Assembly: GCA_030950925.1 (NCBI GenBank)
Contig: JAUZQO010000006.1
Location: 1-39,427 of the forward strand
Length of the DNA stretch: 39,427 nucleotides
Source of the DNA: Mariprofundaceae bacterium
Lineage (GTDB): Bacteria; Pseudomonadota; Zetaproteobacteria; Mariprofundales; Mariprofundaceae
Direction: 5' to 3'
The number at the start of each line of letters is the position of its first letter. Within the stretch, counting starts at the first letter, position 1. The translations under genes were made by a program, and so were the position numbers. Shown here piece by piece: positions 29,628-37,745 of this stretch. The notes below the pieces were generated by a model, which made no database searches, was not told the origin of the DNA, and worked only from the letters and a program-made list of their open reading frames with translations.

Positions 29628-32246
29628 CTACGGTTGCTTTATCACTGTAAATACAATACGACTATCCTGCTTCACACCTTGATTTTCACTAAAATCTGTG
29701 ATGATCTGTGATTCAAAAACACCATACTTCTTCAAACCTTGATGAATGGCATGATTTCGCATCATGAGCACAAGTTTTTCAGATCGCTTATAAGCAATAG
29801 CAAGATGCAACCGACTGTCAGGATGCAGCTCAACAGCACGATGGAAAATATTGCTTAGCCGCTTAAGTGCTGCTTCATCTTTGACCGTCAACAACGGGTG
29901 GTTGGCGAAAGTCTGCAAACGTGTCGAGGCCACTTGAATTTGCAACTGCTCCCAACCATCGGCTTGGGCTTTCGCATGCAAAGATTTTATATCAAACGAT
30001 TGAAGCCCTGGAATCACCGCTACCTGAGCTTTCAGGCTTTCAATCCATGCTATATCCGCTTCACCCAGAATACTCAGAACCCCTTGCGAGACTTGTAAAC
30101 GAACACCCTCAGGTGGTTGTAGTGTTGTCATCGCAATTTTCAGAATTTCTTCATCAGAATATATCATGTCAACTTGCTCATCAAAGGTGAACACACCATC
30201 TATATGCAAGGCTTCTCGATGGACAAAGCTAATCCAGCGTTTTGATGCCTGACCACGTGCATGCAGCACCCCATCAGCAAAGCTTAACTGCACACTTGGC
30301 TCGGGATGCAAACGCAACTTCGCCTGCTCCAATACCGCATCTGCATGCCAAATTTGCTTGACTTGATTCTGAAAGGATTGAACCCCTTTTATGTTTAAGG
30401 CTTGTAGGTTTGCAAATGTAATCCAGCGTCCATCGGCTTCACCTTTCACCAAAAGCTTACCTTTGTTCAGAAATAAGTCGACACTGGCAGGCGGCTCCAA
30501 TGCTGCAATCACACGCGCCAAATTCACCTTATTCAATATTTTCAAATCCTTCGCATCAAAACCTAAAATGTATTTCAAAGCAACGGATTTTTTCTGCGCA
30601 TTGGCAATCCAAGAAGCTGATGCAGCACCTTGTGCTTTTAATATATGCTCTTTTGTTATTGATAAATGTACACCACGAGGTGGGTGCAATGCCTGCTGCG
30701 CTAGCTGCAATATATAATCCACTGAATCAAGGCGAAGCACCGCATGATCATCATAGGATGCCATATCCTTTAGCGATGCGAGCCTTGCTTTGGCTTGCTG
30801 CAACCAAGCTATTGTGGCTGAACCTGTCAGCATCACAGCATCACCTTGCACATGCAGTTGAACACTATCAATGGGCTGCCATAACATCATCACACGTTCT
30901 TGAAATGTTTTGGGGGGTTTAGGAACATCAACAGCATCCACGTTCACCAAAGCAATGCCATCCATCCATTGTGTCATCAATTGAAGTTCCGATAACCAAG
31001 CTTGGGAAGCTTTGCCATACACATAAAGCACATCATCTTGAATTTTAAAGGACACACTGCTGGGGGCTTTGGATAAATGCCAAAGTCGTTTTAACATCAT
31101 ACCATGATCCAAGGCATGATAAGGCTGAAAATGATACTGCACGCCAGCTTCGTTTAACTCAAATTTTTTCAATAAACTTGCTGCTTGAATCGCCAAGGGA
31201 TCACGCAACCCATAGATATGATGGATACCTTCATGTTCATCCACATCGGTAATCACTAAGCCTGGCGTTTCTTTCAGGGTTTGTATGTATGATTGCCAGC
31301 GATGTTTTAATGCAAGTTTTTGTTCCACATTCCAGCTTGTCCATCCGACAAAACTTATCACCAGAATAGATAAAGCAATGATGAGTTTGATGGGCGGTTT
31401 TTTTTCGTGATCCACATAATCGACCAGTAGAAGTGGTGCAAGCATATCATGCGAAGCTGAAAAATGAGAGGTATCACCATCAAAAGTTTTTAACACATCA
31501 TGAAATGTTTGAAGTAAATGCTCCAGTGTTTGCCCCAGTGTAACTTGCAAAGAACGGGGCGGGTTACCTCGGCATACAACAGCCAACACACTATAAGGTC
31601 CTTGTTCTATCATTACTTCAAGATCACCCAAACGTAGGCTTTGCACCTCTTGATTTGGAGAGCCTTGAAAAGAGTCCTGAATAAAGTCACCGACAGCCGT
31701 CAGCATACTGGACACCACATCCGCATCTTCGGTGAGTGAAGGATCAAAGGATTCGTGTGCCAACAGTAACCCTGTTTCTTTATGAATCCAAAACACTTGC
31801 TCAACGCGATACAATAAAGTATTCAACATCACCACTTCAGCAAATGACTTGCCTGTTCGAAATGCCTCCCAACGCCACAGCATACTTTTGGGCGAAAAAG
31901 CTTGTTCCAAGGTTTGATTAAGTGATTGTAACATCTCTGAGATAGCATATTGGATGGAACGGCGAATGGCAGGCCCCATCACTGGGAACAAGGCATCTGC
32001 AAAAGCTTTGGGATCATTGGCAATCGATTCGCTCACTGCTGTTTCAACAGCTGGCATCAATGCTTTGCCCAAGCCTTCATCATGCGCCCGTAAATCAAGC
32101 GCTTCAACCAAGACTTCAGAAATTTCCTTGGCATGTAGTTCTTCATTATCGCGCACTTCTTCAATGGCAGAAATACGCGCTTCTTCTTCTTTAAAAAGAA
32201 GCTTGCGCAATTGTTGCATGGGATCATGGTGATTGTGATCTGTCAT
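29628..32246 (-). CDS. Membrane protein with N-terminal domain, six tandem repeats and OmpA-like tail
   Basis: Function not established. Visible parts of the 872 residues: an acidic helical N-terminus (1-130); a domain at about 135-255 (LLYRVEQVFWIHKETGLLL, then SSMLTAVGDFI) that could be roadblock-like; one transmembrane helix at about 285-303; a linker; six repeats of about 55-65 residues starting near 394, 457, 520, 584, 648 and 710, each with a PP-x-SV/GV start, a GVL/LLV strand, a G-x-A segment and a WI/WL pair (WISFVHREAL is one example); and a C-terminal OmpA-like fold (about 785-872) lacking the usual NxxLSxxRA motif. The N-terminus would be cytoplasmic and the repeats periplasmic. 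I recall similar proteins next to Rab-like GTPases in other bacteria, but did not verify that. The gene precedes the GTPase by 17 nt. Confidence 0.75.
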   Translation of the reverse strand: MTDHNHHDPMQQLRKLLFKEEEARISAIEEVRDNEELHAKEISEVLVEALDLRAHDEGLGKALMPAVETAVSESIANDPKAFADALFPVMGPAIRRSIQYAISEMLQSLNQTLEQAFSPKSMLWRWEAFRTGKSFAEVVMLNTLLYRVEQVFWIHKETGLLLAHESFDPSLTEDADVVSSMLTAVGDFIQDSFQGSPNQEVQSLRLGDLEVMIEQGPYSVLAVVCRGNPPRSLQVTLGQTLEHLLQTFHDVLKTFDGDTSHFSASHDMLAPLLLVDYVDHEKKPPIKLIIALSILVISFVGWTSWNVEQKLALKHRWQSYIQTLKETPGLVITDVDEHEGIHHIYGLRDPLAIQAASLLKKFELNEAGVQYHFQPYHALDHGMMLKRLWHLSKAPSSVSFKIQDDVLYVYGKASQAWLSELQLMTQWMDGIALVNVDAVDVPKPPKTFQERVMMLWQPIDSVQLHVQGDAVMLTGSATIAWLQQAKARLASLKDMASYDDHAVLRLDSVDYILQLAQQALHPPRGVHLSITKEHILKAQGAASASWIANAQKKSVALKYILGFDAKDLKILNKVNLARVIAALEPPASVDLFLNKGKLLVKGEADGRWITFANLQALNIKGVQSFQNQVKQIWHADAVLEQAKLRLHPEPSVQLSFADGVLHARGQASKRWISFVHREALHIDGVFTFDEQVDMIYSDEEILKIAMTTLQPPEGVRLQVSQGVLSILGEADIAWIESLKAQVAVIPGLQSFDIKSLHAKAQADGWEQLQIQVASTRLQTFANHPLLTVKDEAALKRLSNIFHRAVELHPDSRLHLAIAYKRSEKLVLMMRNHAIHQGLKKYGVFESQIITDFSENQGVKQDSRIVFTVIKQP

Positions 32247-32281
32247 GCTGTATCTCTCATCAGATTAAACGATTGAATGGA

Positions 32282-32833
32282 TTATGATTCTTTCTTGGGT
32301 AGTGTGAACTCACCATTTAAGCGCATCGCCACTTCATTAAACATATCGGCCAAAGCTCGGCGATCTGCTTTATCATCACGCAACTCATCCGTGGAACGAT
32401 TCAATGATGAATTCAGTGTATCGCGGACTGTTTGGATTTCTCTAAGTAAGGATTTGGACTGATCCAATAAAGCATCGCGCAATTCACTTTTGCCTTGATT
32501 CAGGCTTTGTTGAAGTTGACCATTTTTTTTATCTGCTTCTTTGCTCTTTTTACTTAACTCATCACTGAGTTGCCTCGTATCATCCTCGCGCTCGCCGCGT
32601 TCAAGGCTGATCTGATCCAACAAGCTTCCTACTTCTTGCTTGATATAAAGCTCTAAAGCATCCAAACGATTGGCGGTTTCACCGCGTAATGTGGCAGCTT
32701 CTGCTTGCATCTTTTCTTCCAAACGTACAAAACGTTTTTCATAATCACGCATTTGCGCACCAAAGATAATATCGCGTATTTGATCGATATTGCCTTCGTC
32801 AACTGGAGCTTGAGTTTCTTTTTCATGCGTCAT
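32282..32833 (-). CDS. Coiled-coil protein
   Basis: A 183-residue, highly charged protein without signal or membrane segments. Heptad-like stretches run from about residue 30 to 165, including YEKRFVRLEEKMQAEAATLR and DDTRQLSDELSKKSKEADKK (each quoted at 20 residues). A short N-terminal segment NIDQIRDIIFG may be a docking site. Start MTHEKE is chosen, with AAAGG 8 nt upstream. An in-frame GTG three codons earlier is possible. It is 35 nt upstream of the large membrane protein and is probably part of the same operon, acting as a scaffold. Function is inferred only from context. Confidence 0.75.
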   Translation of the reverse strand: MTHEKETQAPVDEGNIDQIRDIIFGAQMRDYEKRFVRLEEKMQAEAATLRGETANRLDALELYIKQEVGSLLDQISLERGEREDDTRQLSDELSKKSKEADKKNGQLQQSLNQGKSELRDALLDQSKSLLREIQTVRDTLNSSLNRSTDELRDDKADRRALADMFNEVAMRLNGEFTLPKKES

Positions 32834-32940
32834 CTTGCACACCTTTCACCCGATATAATTGGCGATATGAGACCTGACCGCCTTACAAGCTTGCAACACC
32901 TTGTTGAGATGGGACTACTTTTCAAATCAGCACAAGCCAC

Positions 32941-33603
32941 TCAACTCAATAAATTTGCCAAATACATCCGCGAAACCCTGCTATAACCATCGGTCTCTTT
33001 TGTAACCGCACCCGACGCATAAAACTGCCGCATCACCACAGTAACACGCTCTCTTGTGCAGTTGAGCATACGACCAAGTTGACCATGTGACGGTAAAGTC
33101 ACATGAATGGTGTCGCCTTTGCTGTGATGCCAATCTGGTAATGTCATCAAATAAGTACCGAGGCGATGCAACACCGTTGATTGCCCCAAGCGACTGGCAG
33201 CCTTGGTTGTTTCTAAATAACGCTGCAATTGCATTTCATGCACACGGCGTAAAAAACCCATATCCTGCATACATTTTCGCCATAAAACAGGCGAGATTTT
33301 TAATAATTCACTTTTCTCAGTGAGATAGACACTGGCAGTTCTTGCTTGCGCACCCATCAAGCGTAATTCACCAAACAAAGCACCATTTGTTAAACTATAG
33401 AGCAGTGTTTGTGTACCATCATAGCATTCTGTCTGAACGTCAACCTTTCCTGAAACAATAAAGTAAGCATATTCCTCTCGAATATCACCTTCATAAATCA
33501 AACATGTTCCACGCTTTAAACTTATCGGTGTTGCACCTTTGAAATCATCCGCTGTAAATGTTATTTTACCCATACTCCACCCCAAATCAATACGGACATC
33601 CAT
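32941..33603 (-). CDS. CRP/FNR-family transcription regulator
   Basis: A 220-residue cyclic-nucleotide-type regulator. The phosphate-binding cassette keeps Glu79 (GEL) and Arg88-Thr89, matching the residues that contact cAMP in E. coli CRP (Glu72, Arg82, Ser83). There is no cysteine pattern for an FNR iron-sulfur cluster. The C-terminal winged helix (about 170-210) has recognition helix NCTRERVTVVMRQF, with Arg184-Glu185 equal to CRP Arg180-Glu181. AAGGA precedes the ATG by 5 nt. It is transcribed ahead of the coiled-coil/GTPase/cyclase genes. A TGTAA-N6-TTACA palindrome 56 nt before the start suggests autoregulation. Confidence 0.88.
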   Translation of the reverse strand: MDVRIDLGWSMGKITFTADDFKGATPISLKRGTCLIYEGDIREEYAYFIVSGKVDVQTECYDGTQTLLYSLTNGALFGELRLMGAQARTASVYLTEKSELLKISPVLWRKCMQDMGFLRRVHEMQLQRYLETTKAASRLGQSTVLHRLGTYLMTLPDWHHSKGDTIHVTLPSHGQLGRMLNCTRERVTVVMRQFYASGAVTKETDGYSRVSRMYLANLLS

Positions 33604-33658
33604 TGCAATCCTTCCCTTTTAAACAAGCGAATGGTATGTCTAAAAGAATAAGCTTACA

Positions 33659-33674
33659 TGTAATATTTATTACA
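33659..33674. promoter_or_regulatory. CRP-type palindrome before the crp-like gene
   Basis: TGTAATATTTATTACA is a 16-bp palindrome with 7-bp perfect arms (TGTAATA/TATTACA), with the same half-site spacing as CRP sites. It lies 56 nt upstream of the CRP-family start and 22 nt after the arsC stop. Confidence 0.5.
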
Positions 33675-33696
33675 GCTAATATTTTCTAGAAAACCA

Positions 33697-34122
33697 TCAG
33701 GAACAGGTTAAATATTGAGTAATACGCTCCTGAATTTGGTCTCTCACACGGCGAAACTCATGCATTACTTTAGCTTCTGACCCCGTGCCTTTAGCTGGGT
33801 CATCAAAAGGCCAGTGTTCACGTTTACCCTTGATAGAAAAGATAGGGCAATGTTCATCCGCATGCGTACACACAGTCACCAATAAATCCAAAGATTCCAA
33901 CATCTCAATATCAACTATTTCAGATGCTTGCTTTGAAATATCCACACCAGCTTCAGCCATCACTGCAATCGCACGCGGATTTTTACCATGTGCTTCAATG
34001 CCCGCAGAAAACACGTCAAACTGATGACCCCCCAAGTATTTCAACCAGCCCTCTGCCATTTGTGAACGGCAGGCATTACCTGTACATAAAAACAACACAC
34101 GTTTTTTCTTTTTAACATTCAT
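33697..34122 (-). CDS. arsC: Thioredoxin-type arsenate reductase
   Basis: Reduces arsenate to arsenite. Of the low-molecular-weight phosphatase fold, with the CX5R loop CTGNACR at Cys13-Arg19 and the two relay cysteines at Cys85 and Cys92 (VCTHADEHCP). These match the spacing of S. aureus ArsC (Cys10, Cys82, Cys89), so it should couple to thioredoxin rather than glutaredoxin. 141 residues. The start at 34122 overlaps the ACR3 stop (ATGA) and has GAGG 6 nt upstream. The product arsenite would be exported by the ACR3 gene just before it. Confidence 0.94.
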   Translation of the reverse strand: MNVKKKKRVLFLCTGNACRSQMAEGWLKYLGGHQFDVFSAGIEAHGKNPRAIAVMAEAGVDISKQASEIVDIEMLESLDLLVTVCTHADEHCPIFSIKGKREHWPFDDPAKGTGSEAKVMHEFRRVRDQIQERITQYLTCS

Positions 34123-35162
34123 CTTTGACCTCGTTCGTACCAAGATTTACTACGATTCACAATCGCAACCACCGAAAGCATCACAGGCACTTCGACCAAA
34201 ACACCGACGACCGTTGCCAATGCTGCACCCGATTCAAAACCAAACAAAGCAATGGCTGTGGCGACGGCTAACTCAAAAAAATTGGATGCGCCAATCAATG
34301 CAGAAGGTGCTGCAACACAGTGGGCAACGCCCAAGCGTTTGTTGAGTAGATATGCCAAGCCTGATGTGAAATACACTTGAATAGTGATGGGAATTGCCAG
34401 CATAAGAATCACCCAAGGTTGCTCGATAATTTGCTTGCCTTGGAAAGCAAACAACAACACAATCATGCATAGAAGTGCGCCCATACCATAAGGATTGATG
34501 CGCTGTAATACCGATGCTAAACACTGTTTTTTTAATAAATGTTTTCGCCAAAAATAGGCGATAACAACAGGCATAAAAATATACAATAACACCGATAATA
34601 TCAGAGTGTTCCAAGGGATTTGAATCGAAGCCATACCAAGAAGAAAGGCTACAATGGGAGCAAAAGCCACCATCATAATCACATCATTCAATGCCACTTG
34701 AGATAGTGTAAACTGAGCATCTCCACCTGATAATTTTGACCATACAAAAACCATCGCTGTGCAGGGAGCGGCAGCAAGAATGACCAAACCCGCATAATAA
34801 CTATCCCATTGGAGTGGATCTAAAGCATCGGAAAACACATGGTAAATAAAGAACCAACCCAACAGTGCCATTGAAAAAGGTTTCACAAGCCAGTTGATAC
34901 CAACTGTCACCATAATACCATTGCGATGCTGCCAAACTTTATGCAGTGCGCTATAATCAATGTTCAGTAACATGGGTAAAATCATCACCCATATCAAGAT
35001 AGCCACACTTAAATTGATATGTCCGACTTCAAAGCGCGCCAAAGACAGCGTGAATTCAGGCGCTATATTCCCAAATACCATACCGATGAACATGCTTAGA
35101 AAAACCCAAAAGGTTAAATATCGAGCAAACAAGCCCATATTTGATTTATTTTTATACGACAT
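34119..35162 (-). CDS. acr3: ACR3-family arsenite efflux transporter
   Basis: Inner-membrane exporter of arsenite. The 347-residue protein has about ten hydrophobic segments. Cys134 in AAPCTAMVFVWS and Glu324 in VLVEVPVML correspond to the Cys and Glu known to be essential in ACR3 proteins. GGAGG is 6 nt before the ATG. It overlaps arsC by an ATGA and is preceded by arsR with an AT-rich palindromic gap. Some databases call such genes arsB, but the sequence is the ACR3 type, not ArsB. Confidence 0.93.
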   Translation of the reverse strand: MSYKNKSNMGLFARYLTFWVFLSMFIGMVFGNIAPEFTLSLARFEVGHINLSVAILIWVMILPMLLNIDYSALHKVWQHRNGIMVTVGINWLVKPFSMALLGWFFIYHVFSDALDPLQWDSYYAGLVILAAAPCTAMVFVWSKLSGGDAQFTLSQVALNDVIMMVAFAPIVAFLLGMASIQIPWNTLILSVLLYIFMPVVIAYFWRKHLLKKQCLASVLQRINPYGMGALLCMIVLLFAFQGKQIIEQPWVILMLAIPITIQVYFTSGLAYLLNKRLGVAHCVAAPSALIGASNFFELAVATAIALFGFESGAALATVVGVLVEVPVMLSVVAIVNRSKSWYERGQR

Positions 35163-35187
35163 ATCACACCTCCAACGGATGCGTTAT

Positions 35188-35209
35188 CATATCTATAAAT
35201 CTAAATATG
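35188..35209. promoter_or_regulatory. AT-rich inverted repeat, possible ArsR site
   Basis: CATAT (35188-35192) and ATATG (35205-35209) flank an AT-rich core in the 52-nt gap between arsR and acr3. A site here would let ArsR control acr3-arsC from an internal promoter. The match is short and uncertain. Confidence 0.3.
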
Positions 35210-35214
35210 TAAAA

Positions 35215-35529
35215 CTAATGACTTATTTCAGTTTGTAATGCCAAGGCATCCGCTTCCAATTGAGCATCGACTTGATTGAACACTGACTTCAATTGTGTGG
35301 CGACATCACCACTTAGGGCATAATAGATCCACTTGCCTTCCCGTCTGGTTTGCACCAAGCCTGCATGACGTAAAATACCCAAGTGCCGCGAGATGGTGCT
35401 TTGTGGCATGTCCAAAGCACTGACCAAATGACACACACACACAGCATCATGCTGCCCAATGAGAAAAAAAAGACGCAGGCGAACAGGATCGCCCAACGCC
35501 TTAAAAGATGATGATAATTGAGAAATCAA
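35215..35529 (-). CDS. arsR: ArsR-family metal-responsive repressor
   Basis: Represses arsenic genes until As(III) binds. The 104-residue protein has the Cys31-Val-Cys33 pair (AVCVCHLV), close to the ELCVCDL motif of E. coli-type ArsR, followed by a winged helix (MPQSTISRHLGILRHAGLV). The start is a TTG that overlaps the cytochrome b gene stop (TTGA), so it is probably made by translational coupling. No good ribosome-binding site is visible. It lies directly before acr3. Confidence 0.88.
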   Translation of the reverse strand: MISQLSSSFKALGDPVRLRLFFLIGQHDAVCVCHLVSALDMPQSTISRHLGILRHAGLVQTRREGKWIYYALSGDVATQLKSVFNQVDAQLEADALALQTEISH

Positions 35530-36203
35530 GCGCTAGGCTTGATGCGCGCGAGAATGTTATGCCCTTGGCGTTGATGTAAAATCACAGCAAAAATATGGGC
35601 AGCAAGCAATGCAAGCAAGCCATTGACAACCGTTTCATGAATTTCAGCAACAAACTCCACCATAGCAGTTTGTTCCGCAACTTGACTCCAGTTAAAGTAC
35701 AAGAATGTTCCTGTGATAGCCATGATGATCGCCGATAACATAATGAAACCATGCACACTACGCGCCACAGCTTCACCATCTTCAGGTGGCGCAAGTTTCA
35801 TGGATTTCCAACCCGCCATTTGCAACTTGATTTCATCACCCAATTGCTTGCGACCTGCGGCAAAGAGCCAAGGAAATAAATGACGCCAGTTTGCACCTGG
35901 TAAGTTGGTCATGGCAAGTAAGATGCGAATGATTAACAAACCAGCAATCGTCAAACCCAAATACTCATGCACTTCAAAGCCCAAGCTTTCTTCCACGGGG
36001 CCTGTCTGTGCCATACCATGAGATTCATGCGCGATAGCAGGTGTGACCCAGCTTATACTTGCTTCATCATGATCGCCTTCCACCTCAGGCACATCCATCA
36101 ACTCGCCGACTGCCAATTGTGTCATCATGCACAATGCAAAAATACTATGAAAAATACGAATCGGCTTGGCATAACCTTGATCCTGTGTTGTTTTTTCACT
36201 CAT
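35526..36203 (-). CDS. Cytochrome b561-like membrane protein
   Basis: Likely a membrane electron-transfer cytochrome of the bacterial b561 / Ni-Fe hydrogenase b-subunit fold. The 225-residue protein has four hydrophobic segments (about 15-35, 83-102, 148-168 and 188-210) with histidines His19, His79, His151, His189, His203 and His210 that could ligate two b haems. A His/acid-rich loop (about 43-65) sits between the first two segments. It begins 1 nt after the argG stop, using GGGG within the argG 3' end as its ribosome-binding site, and overlaps arsR. Its electron donor and acceptor are not evident. Confidence 0.8.
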   Translation of the reverse strand: MSEKTTQDQGYAKPIRIFHSIFALCMMTQLAVGELMDVPEVEGDHDEASISWVTPAIAHESHGMAQTGPVEESLGFEVHEYLGLTIAGLLIIRILLAMTNLPGANWRHLFPWLFAAGRKQLGDEIKLQMAGWKSMKLAPPEDGEAVARSVHGFIMLSAIIMAITGTFLYFNWSQVAEQTAMVEFVAEIHETVVNGLLALLAAHIFAVILHQRQGHNILARIKPSA

Positions 36204-36204
36204 A

Positions 36205-37422
36205 TTATTTCCCCGCTAATTGATTCATACGCAAACGCAGCGCATTTAATTTAATAAATCCATCTGCATCTTTTTGGTTGTAAGCACCTTCATCATCTTC
36301 AAACGTGCATAAACGTTCATCAAACAAGGAGTTATCGGATTTACGCCCGATAACCATGACATTACCTTTATACAGTTTCAACCTCACTGTACCATTCACT
36401 GTTGTTTGTGACATATCTATCGCTGATTGCAGCATGCGTGTTTCAGGTGCAAACCAGTAACCATTGTAAATCAATTTGGCATAACGCGGCATCAACTCAT
36501 CTTTCAAATGAGCCGCTTCACGATCCACCGTAATAGATTCAATCGCACGATGAGATTTAAGCATAATTGTACCGCCTGGTGTTTCATAACAACCGCGCGA
36601 CTTCATGCCAACATAACGATTTTCCACAATATCAATGCGCCCAATACCATGCTTGCCACCCAAACAATTCAATTCACGCAAAACACCTGCGGGTGTCATG
36701 GTCACATCATTGATCGCAACAATATCCCCGCCTTTGTAGCTTAGTTCGATATATTCAGCGTCATTGGGTGCATTTTCAGGTGAAACAGACCAACGCCACA
36801 TGGATTCAGAAGGCTCGACCCAAGGATCTTCCAAATCATAACCTTCATACGAGATATGCAACAAATTGGCATCCATCGAATACGGAGATTTGCTACCTGC
36901 GCGTTTACGCTCCACTTCAATGCCATGTTTTTCACAATATGCCAACATATCATTGCGTGAATTTAAATCCCATTCACGCCAAGGTGCAATAACTTTCACA
37001 TCGGGCTTTAAGGCATAAAAACCCAACTCAAAACGCACCTGATCGTTGCCTTTTCCTGTTGCACCATGGGCAACGGCATCCGCGCCCTCGATATTGGCAA
37101 TTTCAATCATACGCTTGGAAATCAATGGGCGAGCGATGGATGTACCAAGCAAATACTCACCTTCATAAATAGCATTGGCACGAAACATCGGATAAACAAA
37201 ATCACGCACATATTCTTCTGTTAAGTCATCAATATAAATCGCAGATGCGCCGCAAGCCTCTGCTTTGATACGTGCATCTTCGACTTCTTCACCTTGCCCA
37301 ATATCCGCTGTAAATGTGACCACATCGCATTGATAGGTATCTTGCAACCATTTCAAAATAATCGATGTGTCCAACCCGCCTGAATAGGCTAAAACAACTT
37401 TATTGATACTTGCTTTTGTCAT
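36205..37422 (-). CDS. argG: Argininosuccinate synthase
   Basis: Joins citrulline and aspartate using ATP, the next-to-last step of arginine synthesis. The 405-residue protein has the ATP-pyrophosphatase P-loop SGGLDTS at residues 14-20, the [12 protein letters not shown] substrate segment, and a normal C-terminus. GGAG lies 7-8 nt before the ATG. It follows argF after a 323-nt non-coding gap. argH, the next enzyme, is not in the window. The downstream cytochrome and ars genes seem to be translated from the same message. Confidence 0.98.
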   Translation of the reverse strand: MTKASINKVVLAYSGGLDTSIILKWLQDTYQCDVVTFTADIGQGEEVEDARIKAEACGASAIYIDDLTEEYVRDFVYPMFRANAIYEGEYLLGTSIARPLISKRMIEIANIEGADAVAHGATGKGNDQVRFELGFYALKPDVKVIAPWREWDLNSRNDMLAYCEKHGIEVERKRAGSKSPYSMDANLLHISYEGYDLEDPWVEPSESMWRWSVSPENAPNDAEYIELSYKGGDIVAINDVTMTPAGVLRELNCLGGKHGIGRIDIVENRYVGMKSRGCYETPGGTIMLKSHRAIESITVDREAAHLKDELMPRYAKLIYNGYWFAPETRMLQSAIDMSQTTVNGTVRLKLYKGNVMVIGRKSDNSLFDERLCTFEDDEGAYNQKDADGFIKLNALRLRMNQLAGK

Positions 37423-37448
37423 ATTATATCTCCGACAGTGTTACTTGA

Positions 37449-37502
37449 TTACTTTAATAAGAATTCTAACAAGGCTTTTTGTGCATGTAAGCGATTTTCC
37501 GC
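37449..37502 (-). repeat. Second copy of the argF 3' end
   Basis: A 54-bp near-exact copy (52 of 54) of the end of argF at 37746-37799. It still encodes ArgF residues 285-301 plus a TAA stop, without an upstream gene. The two differences are transitions at third codon positions, so both copies encode the same residues. It sits on the argG side of a repeat element, as a direct repeat flanking it. It resembles the attachment site left when an integrating element duplicates a gene end. Confidence 0.9.
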
Positions 37503-37637
37503 ACCTTATCAAAAAAACAGCGTCATCCCCGATAAAAGATTTCGGGGATCTATGCTTTGAAATAAAAGACCCTCGATAGAAGCACTCGAGGGTGACGTAC
37601 TTTAGGCGAACATGTATTCATGCCCAATGCGTAACAT
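37501..37637. repeat. Two-hairpin miniature repeat, copy 2
   Basis: Hairpins CCCCGA/TCGGGG (37527-37547) and CCCTCGA/TCGAGGG (37570-37592) match copy 1, framed by GTCATCC and GGGTGAC (37522-37596). The right end, GCGTAACAT, is kept at 37629-37637. The left end is cut short at GCACC, where it joins the duplicated argF sequence. Hairpin loops differ between copies while stems do not. Confidence 0.8.
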
Positions 37638-37670
37638 TTTTACGCGTTACTACATAAGCTTATATTTTTT

Positions 37671-37694
37671 CTCCGTGTCTCTGTGACTCTGTGG
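37671..37694. repeat. Three tandem imperfect 8-mers
   Basis: CTCCGTGT, CTCTGTGA and CTCTGTGG in a row, between the miniature repeat and the argF stop. Low-complexity CTC-GTG strings of this kind are common as dispersed repeats in environmental genomes. No function is seen. The whole gap 37423-37745 contains only this, the miniature repeat and the argF copy. Confidence 0.6.
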
Positions 37695-37745
37695 CAAAAA
37701 AATACATGGAATCTTTAGCGCTGCGTGAATAGTGCATAATATCAG

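Noticed and set aside
32941-33603. FNR-type oxygen sensor
   Set aside because: No N-terminal cysteine cluster; the cassette residues favour a cyclic-nucleotide binder.
33697-35529. Ars genes as a recent foreign island
   Set aside because: They are tightly overlapped with neighbours, and no tRNA, integrase or IS flanks them. Base composition looks like the surroundings by eye, though not computed.
37671-37694. Tandem 8-mers as a CRISPR array
   Set aside because: Units are contiguous with no spacers and no cas genes are present.
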